Of a stretch of DNA of 64,000 nt, positions 56,595-64,000 are shown in pieces. The stretch covers positions 248,001 through 312,000 of the forward strand of contig NZ_JABMKZ010000007.1 in the NCBI RefSeq assembly GCF_013204855.1, written 5' to 3'. Both the position numbers and the translations under genes were made by a program. The stretch comes from Paenibacillus alba. Lineage in GTDB: Bacteria > Bacillota > Bacilli > Paenibacillales > NBRC-103111. The notes under the pieces were generated by a model. The model did no database searches. It saw only the letters and a list, made by a program, of their open reading frames with translations, and was not told the origin of the DNA. Within the stretch, counting starts at the first letter, position 1. Every line of letters starts with the position of its first letter.

Positions 56595-58768
56595 AGCGCT
56601 TCTCTCCCTTGAGGTTCTAGAACTTCCTGCAATGCCGTACGTTTGATTGTTACATAGTCAACCTTCCCACTGCCCAGAAGCGGCAGCTTCTCCACATATC
56701 GAAGTTCTGACGGCATCATAATGGCGGGATGCCCTTGCTGCTTCATCGCTTCCTTGATGTGTTGGAGCTGAGCGCCAGCGCTGTTATGATAGATAACGAT
56801 CCGCTCCCCTTTGCGCAAATCTGGGACACTGATGGCTGCGCAAATCGCAGGCGATGGCAGGCTGGCTGTCACAAGCTCCTCGACCATCGGCAGCGATACT
56901 TTCTCACCGCCAATTTTGGCAAAAGACTGCACTCTTGCCTGAATCGTGATGTACCCCTGATCATCCATTTGCACAACGTCCCCACAGCTGTACCACTCAG
57001 GACAAGGAACGAAACCGTGACCGTGAATGAGATAGCCTTTCATGACATTGGGCCCCTTTACGAGCAAATTACCTCCAAGCTCAATACCATCTACCTTTTC
57101 CAAACGATACTGCATGCCGGGTAATAACCGCCCTACCGTTCCTTTTTTGGCATTCATCGGCGTATTAAGGGAAATGACAGGTGCCGTTTCCGTAGTGCCA
57201 TAGCCTTCAAGCAACCGAATACCGAATTTATCAGCCCAAATCTGTCTGACCTCATCCTTCAGCTTCTCAGCGCCTGCGATCACATATTTCAGCGAATGGG
57301 CAAAATCGTAAGGATGCGCTGTCCTCGCATAAGCGGATAGAAACGTCGAGGTTCCGAATAGTATCGTAATATTACGATCGTAGACCAGCTCTGGAATCAC
57401 TTTATAATGCAGCGGATTCGGGTACAGCACGACTTTCATTCCGGACAGAATCGGCAGCATCGTTCCCGCAGTCAAGCCAAAAGAATGAAACATCGGCATA
57501 GCGCCAAGTACGATATCTGAAGCATTAAAGGCAATAACCGCCTTAGCCTGCTGAATATTAGCCATGATATTGCGATGAGTCAGCACAACACCCTTCGGTT
57601 TGCTTTCACTGCCTGAGGTGAACAGGACAACCTCGTTTAGATCAGCGTCGACAGGCCCTTGCGCTTTGCTTGCATAATCGAATATACCCGTCAGTTTATC
57701 GCTAAAAGAAATACTCTGCTTAACATCTTCCAAGTAAATAATCGTTAAAGACTCGCTTGCGCTAACAATAAAATCGGACAGATTGGCTTTTTCGATGAAC
57801 GCTCTGGACGTAATAATCGTCTTGGCTGACACCGTTTCGCAACCATCCAACATCGCTTGCTTCCCAGCTGAATAGTTCAGCATAGCCGGTGCAAGGCCTA
57901 AGCGAAATAGAGCGAACAAAGTCACGACATTCGCCGCTGCATTGGGCAGCAGTACAGCCACATATTTCTGTTCACGGAGCAGCGGCTTCAAACGTACGGC
58001 CATCGTGTAGGTGCTGATCAGCAGCTTACGATAAGAAAGAGCTGTGTCTGCCACGATATCCTCGCAGATGATACTGGAGGAACCATGCTTTTTCGCTGCA
58101 ACAAGCAGCTCATTGAATAAATTAAGCTCTGGCTTCAAGCGGCTTGCCAGCAAATGATTTTGCATGTGAGCGCGAATCGTTTCGGTAGCTTGCTCCTTCT
58201 GAATCCTTTTAGAGAATTGTTCACGCATAGGCACTTGAAAAGCTTTGCCACATGAAATGCTTACAGCAGGAAACCAACGCTGCTTCAGCTTGCCGCGGAG
58301 ATAGGACAGCTTGGAATGCTCCAGTCCGTTAATGGCAATCGGCAGCATACGTGCCTGAGATCTTAAGGCAATGTAGCCAATTCCTCCATACACTTTCATC
58401 ATTCCGCCCGTAGTGGTAATTCTCCCTTCGGGAAAAACGACTAGCGGTGTGCCATTTTGCACCGTTTTCAGCATCGTCCTTACGGAATAAGGATTCAGGG
58501 GATCAACCGCAATATGGGCCCGAAAAAGGAGCAGCCAAGCAAATCGTTTCGCAATCTTGGTGTTTACCACGAACGCCACTTCTTTCGGCAGAACTAGCGC
58601 GAGCAGAACAGCATCTAATAAGGATACATGATTCGGAATAAGCACCGTTTTCTCTGTCATATCCAACTGCTCCAAACCTTGTAACTTCACCCTGAAGCTC
58701 ATCAACAAGGCCGGACGCAATAAGGGCAACATCAGCTTCAATAGAGTAACTACCAACCATTTGATCAT
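56591..58768 (-). CDS. Bifunctional acyltransferase / acyl-ACP (or acyl-CoA) synthetase, Aas type
   Basis: The protein has 725 residues, close to E. coli Aas (about 719). The N-terminal PlsC domain (about 20-200) has the catalytic NHVSLLD motif (His47, Asp52) and VVFPEGRITTTGG. The C-terminal AMP-binding domain (about 225-720) has LFTSGSESKPKGVVLTHRN, LLEGYGTTETAPVIS and YSCGDVVQMDDQGYI. It would activate a fatty acid and attach it to a lysophospholipid, repairing membrane lipids. It is co-translated with the LplT-like transporter. The upstream region has direct copies of TAGTACTWA (58920-58944), a possible operator. Confidence 0.9.
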   Translation of the reverse strand: MIKWLVVTLLKLMLPLLRPALLMSFRVKLQGLEQLDMTEKTVLIPNHVSLLDAVLLALVLPKEVAFVVNTKIAKRFAWLLLFRAHIAVDPLNPYSVRTMLKTVQNGTPLVVFPEGRITTTGGMMKVYGGIGYIALRSQARMLPIAINGLEHSKLSYLRGKLKQRWFPAVSISCGKAFQVPMREQFSKRIQKEQATETIRAHMQNHLLASRLKPELNLFNELLVAAKKHGSSSIICEDIVADTALSYRKLLISTYTMAVRLKPLLREQKYVAVLLPNAAANVVTLFALFRLGLAPAMLNYSAGKQAMLDGCETVSAKTIITSRAFIEKANLSDFIVSASESLTIIYLEDVKQSISFSDKLTGIFDYASKAQGPVDADLNEVVLFTSGSESKPKGVVLTHRNIMANIQQAKAVIAFNASDIVLGAMPMFHSFGLTAGTMLPILSGMKVVLYPNPLHYKVIPELVYDRNITILFGTSTFLSAYARTAHPYDFAHSLKYVIAGAEKLKDEVRQIWADKFGIRLLEGYGTTETAPVISLNTPMNAKKGTVGRLLPGMQYRLEKVDGIELGGNLLVKGPNVMKGYLIHGHGFVPCPEWYSCGDVVQMDDQGYITIQARVQSFAKIGGEKVSLPMVEELVTASLPSPAICAAISVPDLRKGERIVIYHNSAGAQLQHIKEAMKQQGHPAIMMPSELRYVEKLPLLGSGKVDYVTIKRTALQEVLEPQGREAL

Positions 58769-58966
58769 CGTGACTCCTCCTAAGAGTTAAGCTATGGCAT
58801 AACGGATACGCGAGCTAATTGGACATTTGTTAGGCAAAATGAATTGGTAACGCCTAGCATTTTGGGCTTCTCTTAATACCTGGTCATAATTACATTCTAT
58901 GCATTTGCCAGTAAACGGATAGTACTAACTTTATGTAGTACTTAACGAATGAGCTTTGCTTATTAA

Positions 58967-59013
58967 CAAAAAAGGCCGTCCCTAAGTAGAAATCTACTTG
59001 AGATCAGCCCTTA
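58967..59013 (-). terminator. Intrinsic terminator of the glycerophosphodiesterase gene
   Basis: The minus strand has AAGTAGA/TCTACTT extended by imperfect outer pairing (AGGGCTG with GACGGCC region) and ends TTTTTTTG. Confidence 0.8.
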
Positions 59014-59054
59014 TCCTAATATCAAAACTACCCATATTCGCCGCGATTTGCGGC

Positions 59055-59789
59055 TTACTGAGCTTGCAACAGTGCCTGTAGTCGTGCTGGATAATCGGTA
59101 ATAATACCCGTAACGCCACACGCGATTAACTTTTTATAATCTGCAATCTCATTCACTGTGTAGGGATAGGTTGCAAGACCTGCTGCATTGGCTGCTGCAA
59201 CATCCTCATGTTCAATACCGTGGTGGTAGGGGTGCAAGGAATGAACGTCCACACCCAATTGTTTGGCATAAGCGGCATGATTGATCAGATTGGCAGCATA
59301 CAAGAGGCCTACCTTTGCCTCAGGCTCTTGCTGCTTCAACCTTTGAATCACTTTGTGGTCAAAAGACGAAATAACGACATCCTCGAGTCTGCCGCTTTCT
59401 CGCAAAAATGCCAGCAGCGCCTTTTCCATGCGCCCTTCATAAGCATGCTTCACTTCCACATTAATGAGAAGTCCACGCGGCACCAGTTCAAAAACTTCAC
59501 GCAATAAGGGAATACGTTCTCCAGTATAAGCTTCCGAAAACCAAAACCCTGCGTCCAATGCTTTCAAATCTCCCCAGCTTTGATTCACAATCAAACCGGA
59601 TCCGTTCGTCGTGCGATCGACGGAAGGGTCGTGGCAGACGACAATTTCGCCGTCTTTTGTTAAGTGCACATCTAGTTCGATACCTTGCGCCCCTTGCTCT
59701 AGTGCCAATGCGAATGAAGCTAATGTATTTTCCGGCGCTTCTCCAGCCGCACCGCGATGTCCAATAATGATCGGATGTTGTGTTTGCAT
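59055..59789 (-). CDS. Glycerophosphodiester phosphodiesterase (UgpQ/GlpQ2 type)
   Basis: The protein has 244 residues with the GDPD TIM barrel. IIIGHRGAAGEAPENTLASF (residues 7-26) holds the catalytic His-Arg and Glu-Asn-Thr; IELDVHLTKDGEIVVCHD supplies the metal-binding Glu-x-Asp and second catalytic His. Later motifs are LLINVEVKHAYEGR and GVDVHSLHP. No signal peptide is present, so it hydrolyses imported glycerophosphodiesters to glycerol-3-phosphate and an alcohol, as UgpQ does. ATG 59789 follows AGGAG. It is divergent from the UgpABE-like importer, with PhoP-like repeats between them. Confidence 0.93.
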   Translation of the reverse strand: MQTQHPIIIGHRGAAGEAPENTLASFALALEQGAQGIELDVHLTKDGEIVVCHDPSVDRTTNGSGLIVNQSWGDLKALDAGFWFSEAYTGERIPLLREVFELVPRGLLINVEVKHAYEGRMEKALLAFLRESGRLEDVVISSFDHKVIQRLKQQEPEAKVGLLYAANLINHAAYAKQLGVDVHSLHPYHHGIEHEDVAAANAAGLATYPYTVNEIADYKKLIACGVTGIITDYPARLQALLQAQ

Positions 59790-59828
59790 AGTCCTCACTC
59801 CTAAACGTATAAGCTGATATAGCTCAAA

Positions 59829-59882
59829 TTATAGTTGAAACTACCTGCCATGCCCAGTCGAGAAACGTAAAAGTTATGTAAA
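59829..59882 (-). promoter_or_regulatory. Promoter of the phosphodiesterase gene with PhoP-like repeats
   Basis: The minus strand has TATAAT (59834-59829) with a weak TGGGCA -35. Upstream, TTTACA and TTTACG (59882-59866) are spaced by five bases, matching the PhoP repeat TTHAYA at 6 and 5 of 6 positions. Phosphate-starvation control is inferred. Confidence 0.4.
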
Positions 59883-59894
59883 TTTCTAGAAAAA

Positions 59895-59933
59895 TCTACA
59901 ATTCCTTCACTTGTATTTAACATTGGTCAAATA
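59895..59933 (+). promoter_or_regulatory. Candidate Pho box of the UgpABE operon
   Basis: Four hexamers at an exact 11-bp period, TCTACA, TTCACT, TTAACA and CAAATA, each separated by five bases, resemble the PhoP-binding array known from B. subtilis (TTAACA-like repeats). Matches to TTHAYA are 5, 5, 6 and 4 of 6. The promoter -10 downstream is not clear-cut. Confidence 0.5.
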
Positions 59934-59993
59934 AAGCAAGGTTAAGCTAAGAAGCGTAGAACCAGTCGAATAATGTTCGTGGAGGCGTTACAA

Positions 59994-60953
59994 ATGAATA
60001 CGATGGACAGGGATTTGCCATTTACACCAACAACGAAGACCACTGCGAAAGTAAAGCAGCCTCTCCGTACAGCCATAAACCGGAATTGGACAGAAACGCT
60101 CCTTGGCTATGTCTTCTTATTTCCTTCCCTTTTACTGTTTGCTGTCTTTTTGTTCTACCCCTTAATTCAAACTTTTTATTTGAGCTTGCACGAAACCGAT
60201 CCAAGAGGACGGATCGCTTCATTCGTTGGATTCGATAACTTCACGGCCATTTTCACATCAGAACGCTTCTATCAAAGCTTAGGGGTAACCGGCCTGTTCA
60301 CCTTGCTCACCGTTCCTACGGTCATCATTATTGCACTTATATTAGCTGCTTTTACTCATAATCATTTAAAAGGCATGCGCATCTTTCAATTTATCTTTTC
60401 ATTGCCCGTTGTACTATCCGTAGGCACCTCGGCAGTCATCTGGATGATGCTGTTCCACCCAAGCGTTGGCATGCTGAATTACTTGCTCAGCCTTGTCGGA
60501 TTAGAACCGGTTGCTTGGCTGACAGATCCAAGATGGGCGCTGCTTTCCGTTTCCATGATGACGGTCTGGATGAATCTTGGTTTCACCTATATTGTGCTGC
60601 TCAGCGGCCTGCAAGGCATCTCGGATGACATCTATGACAGCGCCAAAATCGACGGCTCCGGCCCGATTCGCACCTTTGTTCAAATCGTTTTGCCCTTGCT
60701 CTCGCCTACCGTATTTTTTGTGACCATTGTCTCCATCATCGGCGCTTTTCAATCTTTTGGACAAATTCATATTTTGACTCGAGGCGGTCCGGTAAATTCC
60801 ACAGATGTGCTCGTATATTCCTTATATCAGGATGCATTTATCAATTTTCGATTCGGTACGGGAAGTGCCCAAGCTCTCGTCCTGTTCACGATTATCCTGA
60901 TTTTCACCTTCGTGCAATTTAAAGTTTTTGAAAGGAACGTGCATTATCAATGA
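59994..60953 (+). CDS. ugpA: Glycerol-3-phosphate/glycerophosphodiester ABC permease, UgpA type
   Basis: The protein has 319 residues. The N-terminal tail (1-30) is polar; helix 1 is LGYVFLFPSLLLFAVFLFYP, and five more helices follow. The EAA loop reads IYDSAKIDGSGPIRTFVQIV with LPLLSPT. It pairs with the UgpE-type permease, whose gene overlaps by four bases. ATG 59994 follows GTGGAGG. The specificity is taken from the UgpB-like binding protein two genes downstream and the divergent UgpQ-like phosphodiesterase. Confidence 0.85.
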   Translation: MNTMDRDLPFTPTTKTTAKVKQPLRTAINRNWTETLLGYVFLFPSLLLFAVFLFYPLIQTFYLSLHETDPRGRIASFVGFDNFTAIFTSERFYQSLGVTGLFTLLTVPTVIIIALILAAFTHNHLKGMRIFQFIFSLPVVLSVGTSAVIWMMLFHPSVGMLNYLLSLVGLEPVAWLTDPRWALLSVSMMTVWMNLGFTYIVLLSGLQGISDDIYDSAKIDGSGPIRTFVQIVLPLLSPTVFFVTIVSIIGAFQSFGQIHILTRGGPVNSTDVLVYSLYQDAFINFRFGTGSAQALVLFTIILIFTFVQFKVFERNVHYQ

Positions 60954-61771
60954 CCTCTCGTTTACAAAATACACTCGTCTATCTCCTGTTGATTATATGC
61001 GCTGCGCTGGTGCTGTATCCGATCTTCTATACGTTTTCCGCTGCGTTCATGACTCCCGGCGAAGCATCTGCCTATCCGCCTCGTTTCCTGCCAAGCAGCT
61101 TCTATTTAGGCAGTATTCTCGCCGTTTTCAAGCTGGTGCCCATCGGCAAGTTTATTAGCAACAGCTTCATCGTGTCTATCATCATTATGGTCGGACAGTT
61201 GATAACCTCCAGCATGGCGGCCTACGCCTTTGCCAATATTCGGTTCAAGGGAAAAGCGTTCATCTTCGCCCTTTTCATGGCCACTATGATGATTCCGTGG
61301 GAAGTTACGATCATTCCCAACTATTTGATGGTCAAAAAGTGGGACTGGCTCGATAGCCTGCAGGGCTTAACGGTTCCCTTCTTAGCTACAGCTTTCGGCA
61401 CCTTCCTGCTAAGGCAATTCTTCCTGCAGCTGCCCAAAGAGCTGTTCGAGGCAGCGCGAATAGATGGCTGCGGTCACTTTCGCATGTTCATCCGAATCGT
61501 CCTTCCTCTTGGACGTCCTGCACTCGCCACTTTGGCGGTGTATGCTTTCTTGAATGCCTGGAACATGTACCTGTGGCCGCTGCTCATAACGAATAGCGAA
61601 TCCATGCGTACGGTCCAAATCGGTATTGCCATGCTGCAATTCGAAGAATTAACCGTTTGGAACTTAGTTCTGGCGGGTGTAACGATCGTCCTGCTTCCTT
61701 CCCTCATTTTGCTCGTGCTTGGCTTAAAACAGCTGGTTCGCGGACTTACGGCAGGAGCACTCAAAGGCTAG
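60950..61771 (+). CDS. ugpE: Glycerol-3-phosphate/glycerophosphodiester ABC permease, UgpE type
   Basis: The protein has 273 residues with six helices, starting LVYLLLIICAALVLYPIFYT. The EAA loop is LFEAARIDGCGHFRMFIRIV with LPLGRPA, and NAWNMYLWPLLITNSESMRT is typical of MalG/UgpE proteins. It is co-translated with ugpA (ATGA overlap). The operon lacks UgpC, so a shared ATPase must power the importer. An 87-bp gap separates it from the binding-protein gene. Confidence 0.87.
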   Translation: MTSRLQNTLVYLLLIICAALVLYPIFYTFSAAFMTPGEASAYPPRFLPSSFYLGSILAVFKLVPIGKFISNSFIVSIIIMVGQLITSSMAAYAFANIRFKGKAFIFALFMATMMIPWEVTIIPNYLMVKKWDWLDSLQGLTVPFLATAFGTFLLRQFFLQLPKELFEAARIDGCGHFRMFIRIVLPLGRPALATLAVYAFLNAWNMYLWPLLITNSESMRTVQIGIAMLQFEELTVWNLVLAGVTIVLLPSLILLVLGLKQLVRGLTAGALKG

Positions 61772-61858
61772 TTCATGTCTGGTGGCTTCTCTAGTCAGCA
61801 TTTTTGCTGATCTAGATTTCCATAAATAAAGAAAAACTAAGGGAGAGAATCAAAAAAA

Positions 61859-63250
61859 ATGAAATCATTGAAATTGAGAACCTCTGCGATCGCCATGACC
61901 GCTCTCATGGTCTTGCTGACTAGCGCATGCGGTAAGGCTGAAACTACGACAACAAGCAGCACGGCAGATACGAAAAACTCCACAAGCACAGCAACTGCTG
62001 ATACCAAAAAATCAACCGAGCCAGTCAAAGTCATTTGGTGGCATTCCATGAGCGGCGAGCTTGGCAAAGCTGTCGATAAATTGGTCGCCGATTTCAATGC
62101 TTCCCAGAAAAATGTACAAGTTGAGGCCGTTTTTCAAGGCACTTATGATGAAAGCCTGAATAAAATGAAAGCTTCAATGGATACCAAAAGCGGTCCTTCT
62201 CTCATTCAAGTATACGAAATCGGTTCCCGTTTCATGATCGACTCCAAGGCGATTACACCGGTACAAAAGTTTGTTGACGCAGATAAATTCGATCTTTCCC
62301 AGCTCGAAGATAACATTTTGAGCTACTATAAATTTGATGACAAGCTGTATTCGATGCCTTTCAATACCTCCAACCCGATTCTTTATTACAACAAAGATAT
62401 GTTCAAAGCTGCAGGTCTTGATCCTGAGAAACCGCCAACGACATATGAAGATATTGCCAAAGCCGCTCAAGCGTTAAGCAAGGATGGCAAATCCGGCTCT
62501 TCCTTTGCCATTTACGGCTGGTTCATGGAACAATTCTTTGCGAATCAAGGTGTAGAATACCTTAACAACGGAAACGGCCGTACGGCTGCCGCAACAGAAT
62601 CATTAGTCAATAATGAAGCTGGTGTTAAGACGTTGACATGGTGGAAAGACATGGTCGATAACAAAACTTCGGCAAACCTTGGCCGTAAAACCGATGATAC
62701 CAAAAAAGCATTTTTGGCAGGTCAAGTGGCGATGACACTGGATTCTACAGCTTCCCTTCGCGGTATCGTGAGCGGTGCTGAAGGTAAATTCCAAGTCGGC
62801 ACAAGCACCCTGCCGAAACCAGCAGATGCCAAAGATGGCGGCGTAGTTGTTGGTGGAGCCAGCCTCTACATCCTGAACAACAAATCCGAAGCTGAGCAAA
62901 AAGGCGCATGGGAATTCATCAAATTCTTGACGAATCCTCAAACGCAAGCATGGTGGCACGTAAACACAGGCTACTTCCCGATTACCAAAAAAGCGTATGA
63001 TGAGCAGCTAGTTAAGGACAACCTAGCGAAATACCCGCAATTCCAAACAGCCATTGACCAATTGCACAATACGAAAGCCAACAAAGCGACACAAGGCGCA
63101 GTCATGGGTGTATTCCCGGAAGCCCGCCAAATCGTAGAAACGGCAATTGAAGAAGCTTTAACTGGCAAAAAAGCGCCAAAAGACGCGCTTGACGGTGCTG
63201 CGAAGAGCATTACGGAAAAAATTGCCGCTTATAACAAAACGGTAAAATAA
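61859..63250 (+). CDS. ugpB: UgpB-like glycerol-3-phosphate/glycerophosphodiester-binding lipoprotein
   Basis: The protein has 463 residues. A lipoprotein signal ends LLTSAC (Cys24), and a Thr/Ser-rich linker runs to about 58. The mature protein follows UgpB closely in pattern: IWWHSMSGELGKAVDKLVAD, SLIQVYEIGSRFMIDSKAIT, MPFNTSNPILYYNKDMFKAA, GLDPEKPPTTYEDIAKAAQA, then VGGASLYIL and WHVNTGYFPITKKAYDE. UgpB binds glycerol-3-phosphate and glycerophosphocholine in E. coli. AAGGGAGAG precedes the ATG. Placing the binding protein last is unusual for such operons. Confidence 0.9.
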   Translation: MKSLKLRTSAIAMTALMVLLTSACGKAETTTTSSTADTKNSTSTATADTKKSTEPVKVIWWHSMSGELGKAVDKLVADFNASQKNVQVEAVFQGTYDESLNKMKASMDTKSGPSLIQVYEIGSRFMIDSKAITPVQKFVDADKFDLSQLEDNILSYYKFDDKLYSMPFNTSNPILYYNKDMFKAAGLDPEKPPTTYEDIAKAAQALSKDGKSGSSFAIYGWFMEQFFANQGVEYLNNGNGRTAAATESLVNNEAGVKTLTWWKDMVDNKTSANLGRKTDDTKKAFLAGQVAMTLDSTASLRGIVSGAEGKFQVGTSTLPKPADAKDGGVVVGGASLYILNNKSEAEQKGAWEFIKFLTNPQTQAWWHVNTGYFPITKKAYDEQLVKDNLAKYPQFQTAIDQLHNTKANKATQGAVMGVFPEARQIVETAIEEALTGKKAPKDALDGAAKSITEKIAAYNKTVK

Positions 63251-63289
63251 TTCGTGTAATAGCTGGACAAGAATACAGTAACGCAAACC

Positions 63290-63322
63290 AAGGAGCAGGG
63301 CGCTATAGCGTCCTGCTCCTTT
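63290..63322. terminator. Bidirectional intrinsic terminator
   Basis: AAGGAGCAGGGCGCT and AGCGTCCTGCTCCTT form a 15-bp stem (one mismatch/wobble) followed by TTCC. It separates convergent ugpB and the aldo/keto reductase gene. Confidence 0.85.
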
Positions 63323-63371
63323 CCTCTTTCAAGCTTACAGTATCTCCGAAAAAGCACGCCACTTTGCTCTT

Positions 63372-64000
63372 CTAAGCCAAAATCTCTTCAATCTTCTGAA
63401 TAACATCAGCAGGCAGAACCACGCCTGAAGCCTTCACATTTTCTTCCAACTGTTCAATTTTGGTAGCGCCCACCAAGGCACTGGCTACATTGGATTGACG
63501 AAGAATCCAAGCAAGCGCAAGTGTAGAAAGTGATACGCTCAATTCATTCGCTACGCCAATCAACTGTTCAACTTTATCCAAATGAGCTTCGCCTAAGAAG
63601 TTGAAAATCCAGGCATTCGCAGTCGGATCATTCGCGCGGCTTCCCTCAGGCAGCTGCTGTCCTTTGCGATATTTCCCTGTCAGAACCCCTTGGGCGAGTG
63701 GTGAAAAAACAACTTGTGAAACACCGCTCCGCTCACTAAGCGGGATAATTTCAGATTCAATGGTCCGATTAAACATATTGTATTGCGGTTGGTTGACAAC
63801 AATTCGATCCAGTAAATAACGATCCGCGACAGACAAGCCTTCCTGAATTTGCGCTGCTGTCCATTCGCTGACGCCTACATACAGCACTTTACCTTGCCGC
63901 ACCATATCTTCAATCGTGCGCAGCGTTTCTTCAACAGGTGTTTCCGGATCGTAGCGGTGGCAATAGAAAATATCGACATAATCCGTTTGCAGACGTTTTA
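63372..64000 (-). CDS. Aldo/keto reductase, C-terminal part (cut by window edge)
   Basis: The C-terminal 208 residues of an NADPH-dependent aldo/keto reductase are present; the gene continues beyond position 64000. The visible part starts KRLQTDYVDIFYCHRYDPET, which contains the catalytic-site His of the AKR family, and includes KVLYVGVSEWTAAQIQEGL, VVNQPQYNMFNR, VVFSPLAQGVLTGKYR and SALVGATKIEQLEENVKA, the coenzyme-binding end. It resembles the YhdN/potassium-channel-beta-subunit-like branch that acts on small aldehydes. The catalytic Tyr and Lys would lie outside the window. Confidence 0.9.
   Translation of the reverse strand, partial: KRLQTDYVDIFYCHRYDPETPVEETLRTIEDMVRQGKVLYVGVSEWTAAQIQEGLSVADRYLLDRIVVNQPQYNMFNRTIESEIIPLSERSGVSQVVFSPLAQGVLTGKYRKGQQLPEGSRANDPTANAWIFNFLGEAHLDKVEQLIGVANELSVSLSTLALAWILRQSNVASALVGATKIEQLEENVKASGVVLPADVIQKIEEILA

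Overview
The window looks like chromosomal DNA from a spore-forming Gram-positive bacterium of the Paenibacillaceae, probably a Paenibacillus relative. The evidence is an intact sporulation sigma factor (SigK), a NucB-type nuclease, collagen-like spore-surface proteins, two YesM/YesN-type two-component systems each joined to a carbohydrate ABC transporter, and purine-rich ribosome binding sites. No rRNA, tRNA, CRISPR array, insertion sequence or prophage was recognised.

Positions 1-2313 form a small cold/membrane-fluidity cluster: a fatty-acid desaturase (des) followed by the start of its sensor kinase desK (cut by the window edge), and divergently a cold-shock protein and a YdjO-like protein. 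Positions 2314-10860 are an accessory, decaying stretch. It holds an intact BclB-type collagen-like protein and a beta-helix surface protein among remnants of a second collagen-like gene, RnfD-like and ApbE-like genes, a YheC/YheD gene and a MacB-type ABC ATPase. sigK closes this stretch.

Positions 11827-20789 are a carbohydrate-use locus: a secreted propeller-type glycoside hydrolase faces an operon of solute-binding protein, two permeases and an FAD oxidoreductase, with a YesM/YesN pair beside it. A nearly identical 37-nt element lies at the same distance from the -10 box of both the hydrolase gene and the transport operon, so I infer one regulon. Positions 21003-31833 are mixed: nucB, an MBL-fold hydrolase, an orphan sensor kinase, a purine-type riboswitch ahead of an FAD-dependent dehydrogenase gene carrying an in-frame stop, a LytTR-like regulator under two perfect cre boxes, an MFS/MarR pair, a lactonase, a DUF2238 protein and a VanW protein.

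Positions 31938-44121 carry a HAD protein and GT2 glycosyltransferase, AraC and DeoR regulators, two sugar-type oxidoreductases, an MFS exporter, a ROK kinase and a GH3 hexosaminidase. The last two belong to the second YesM/YesN-ABC operon (41459-50718), which probably imports amino-sugar oligomers, hydrolyses them in the cytoplasm and phosphorylates them. Positions 50873-64000 hold OsmC, a DUF559-like protein behind an attenuator-like leader, a chemotaxis receptor, a decayed lipid kinase, an LplT-Aas lysophospholipid recycling pair, and a divergent glycerophosphodiesterase/UgpABE uptake system with PhoP-like repeats between them. The window ends in an aldo/keto reductase.

Intergenic repeats are conspicuous: two unrelated tandem arrays of almost the same period (112 and 113 bp) built from T5-loop hairpins, and a dispersed GGAACT...CGCTA element in forward and inverted copies.
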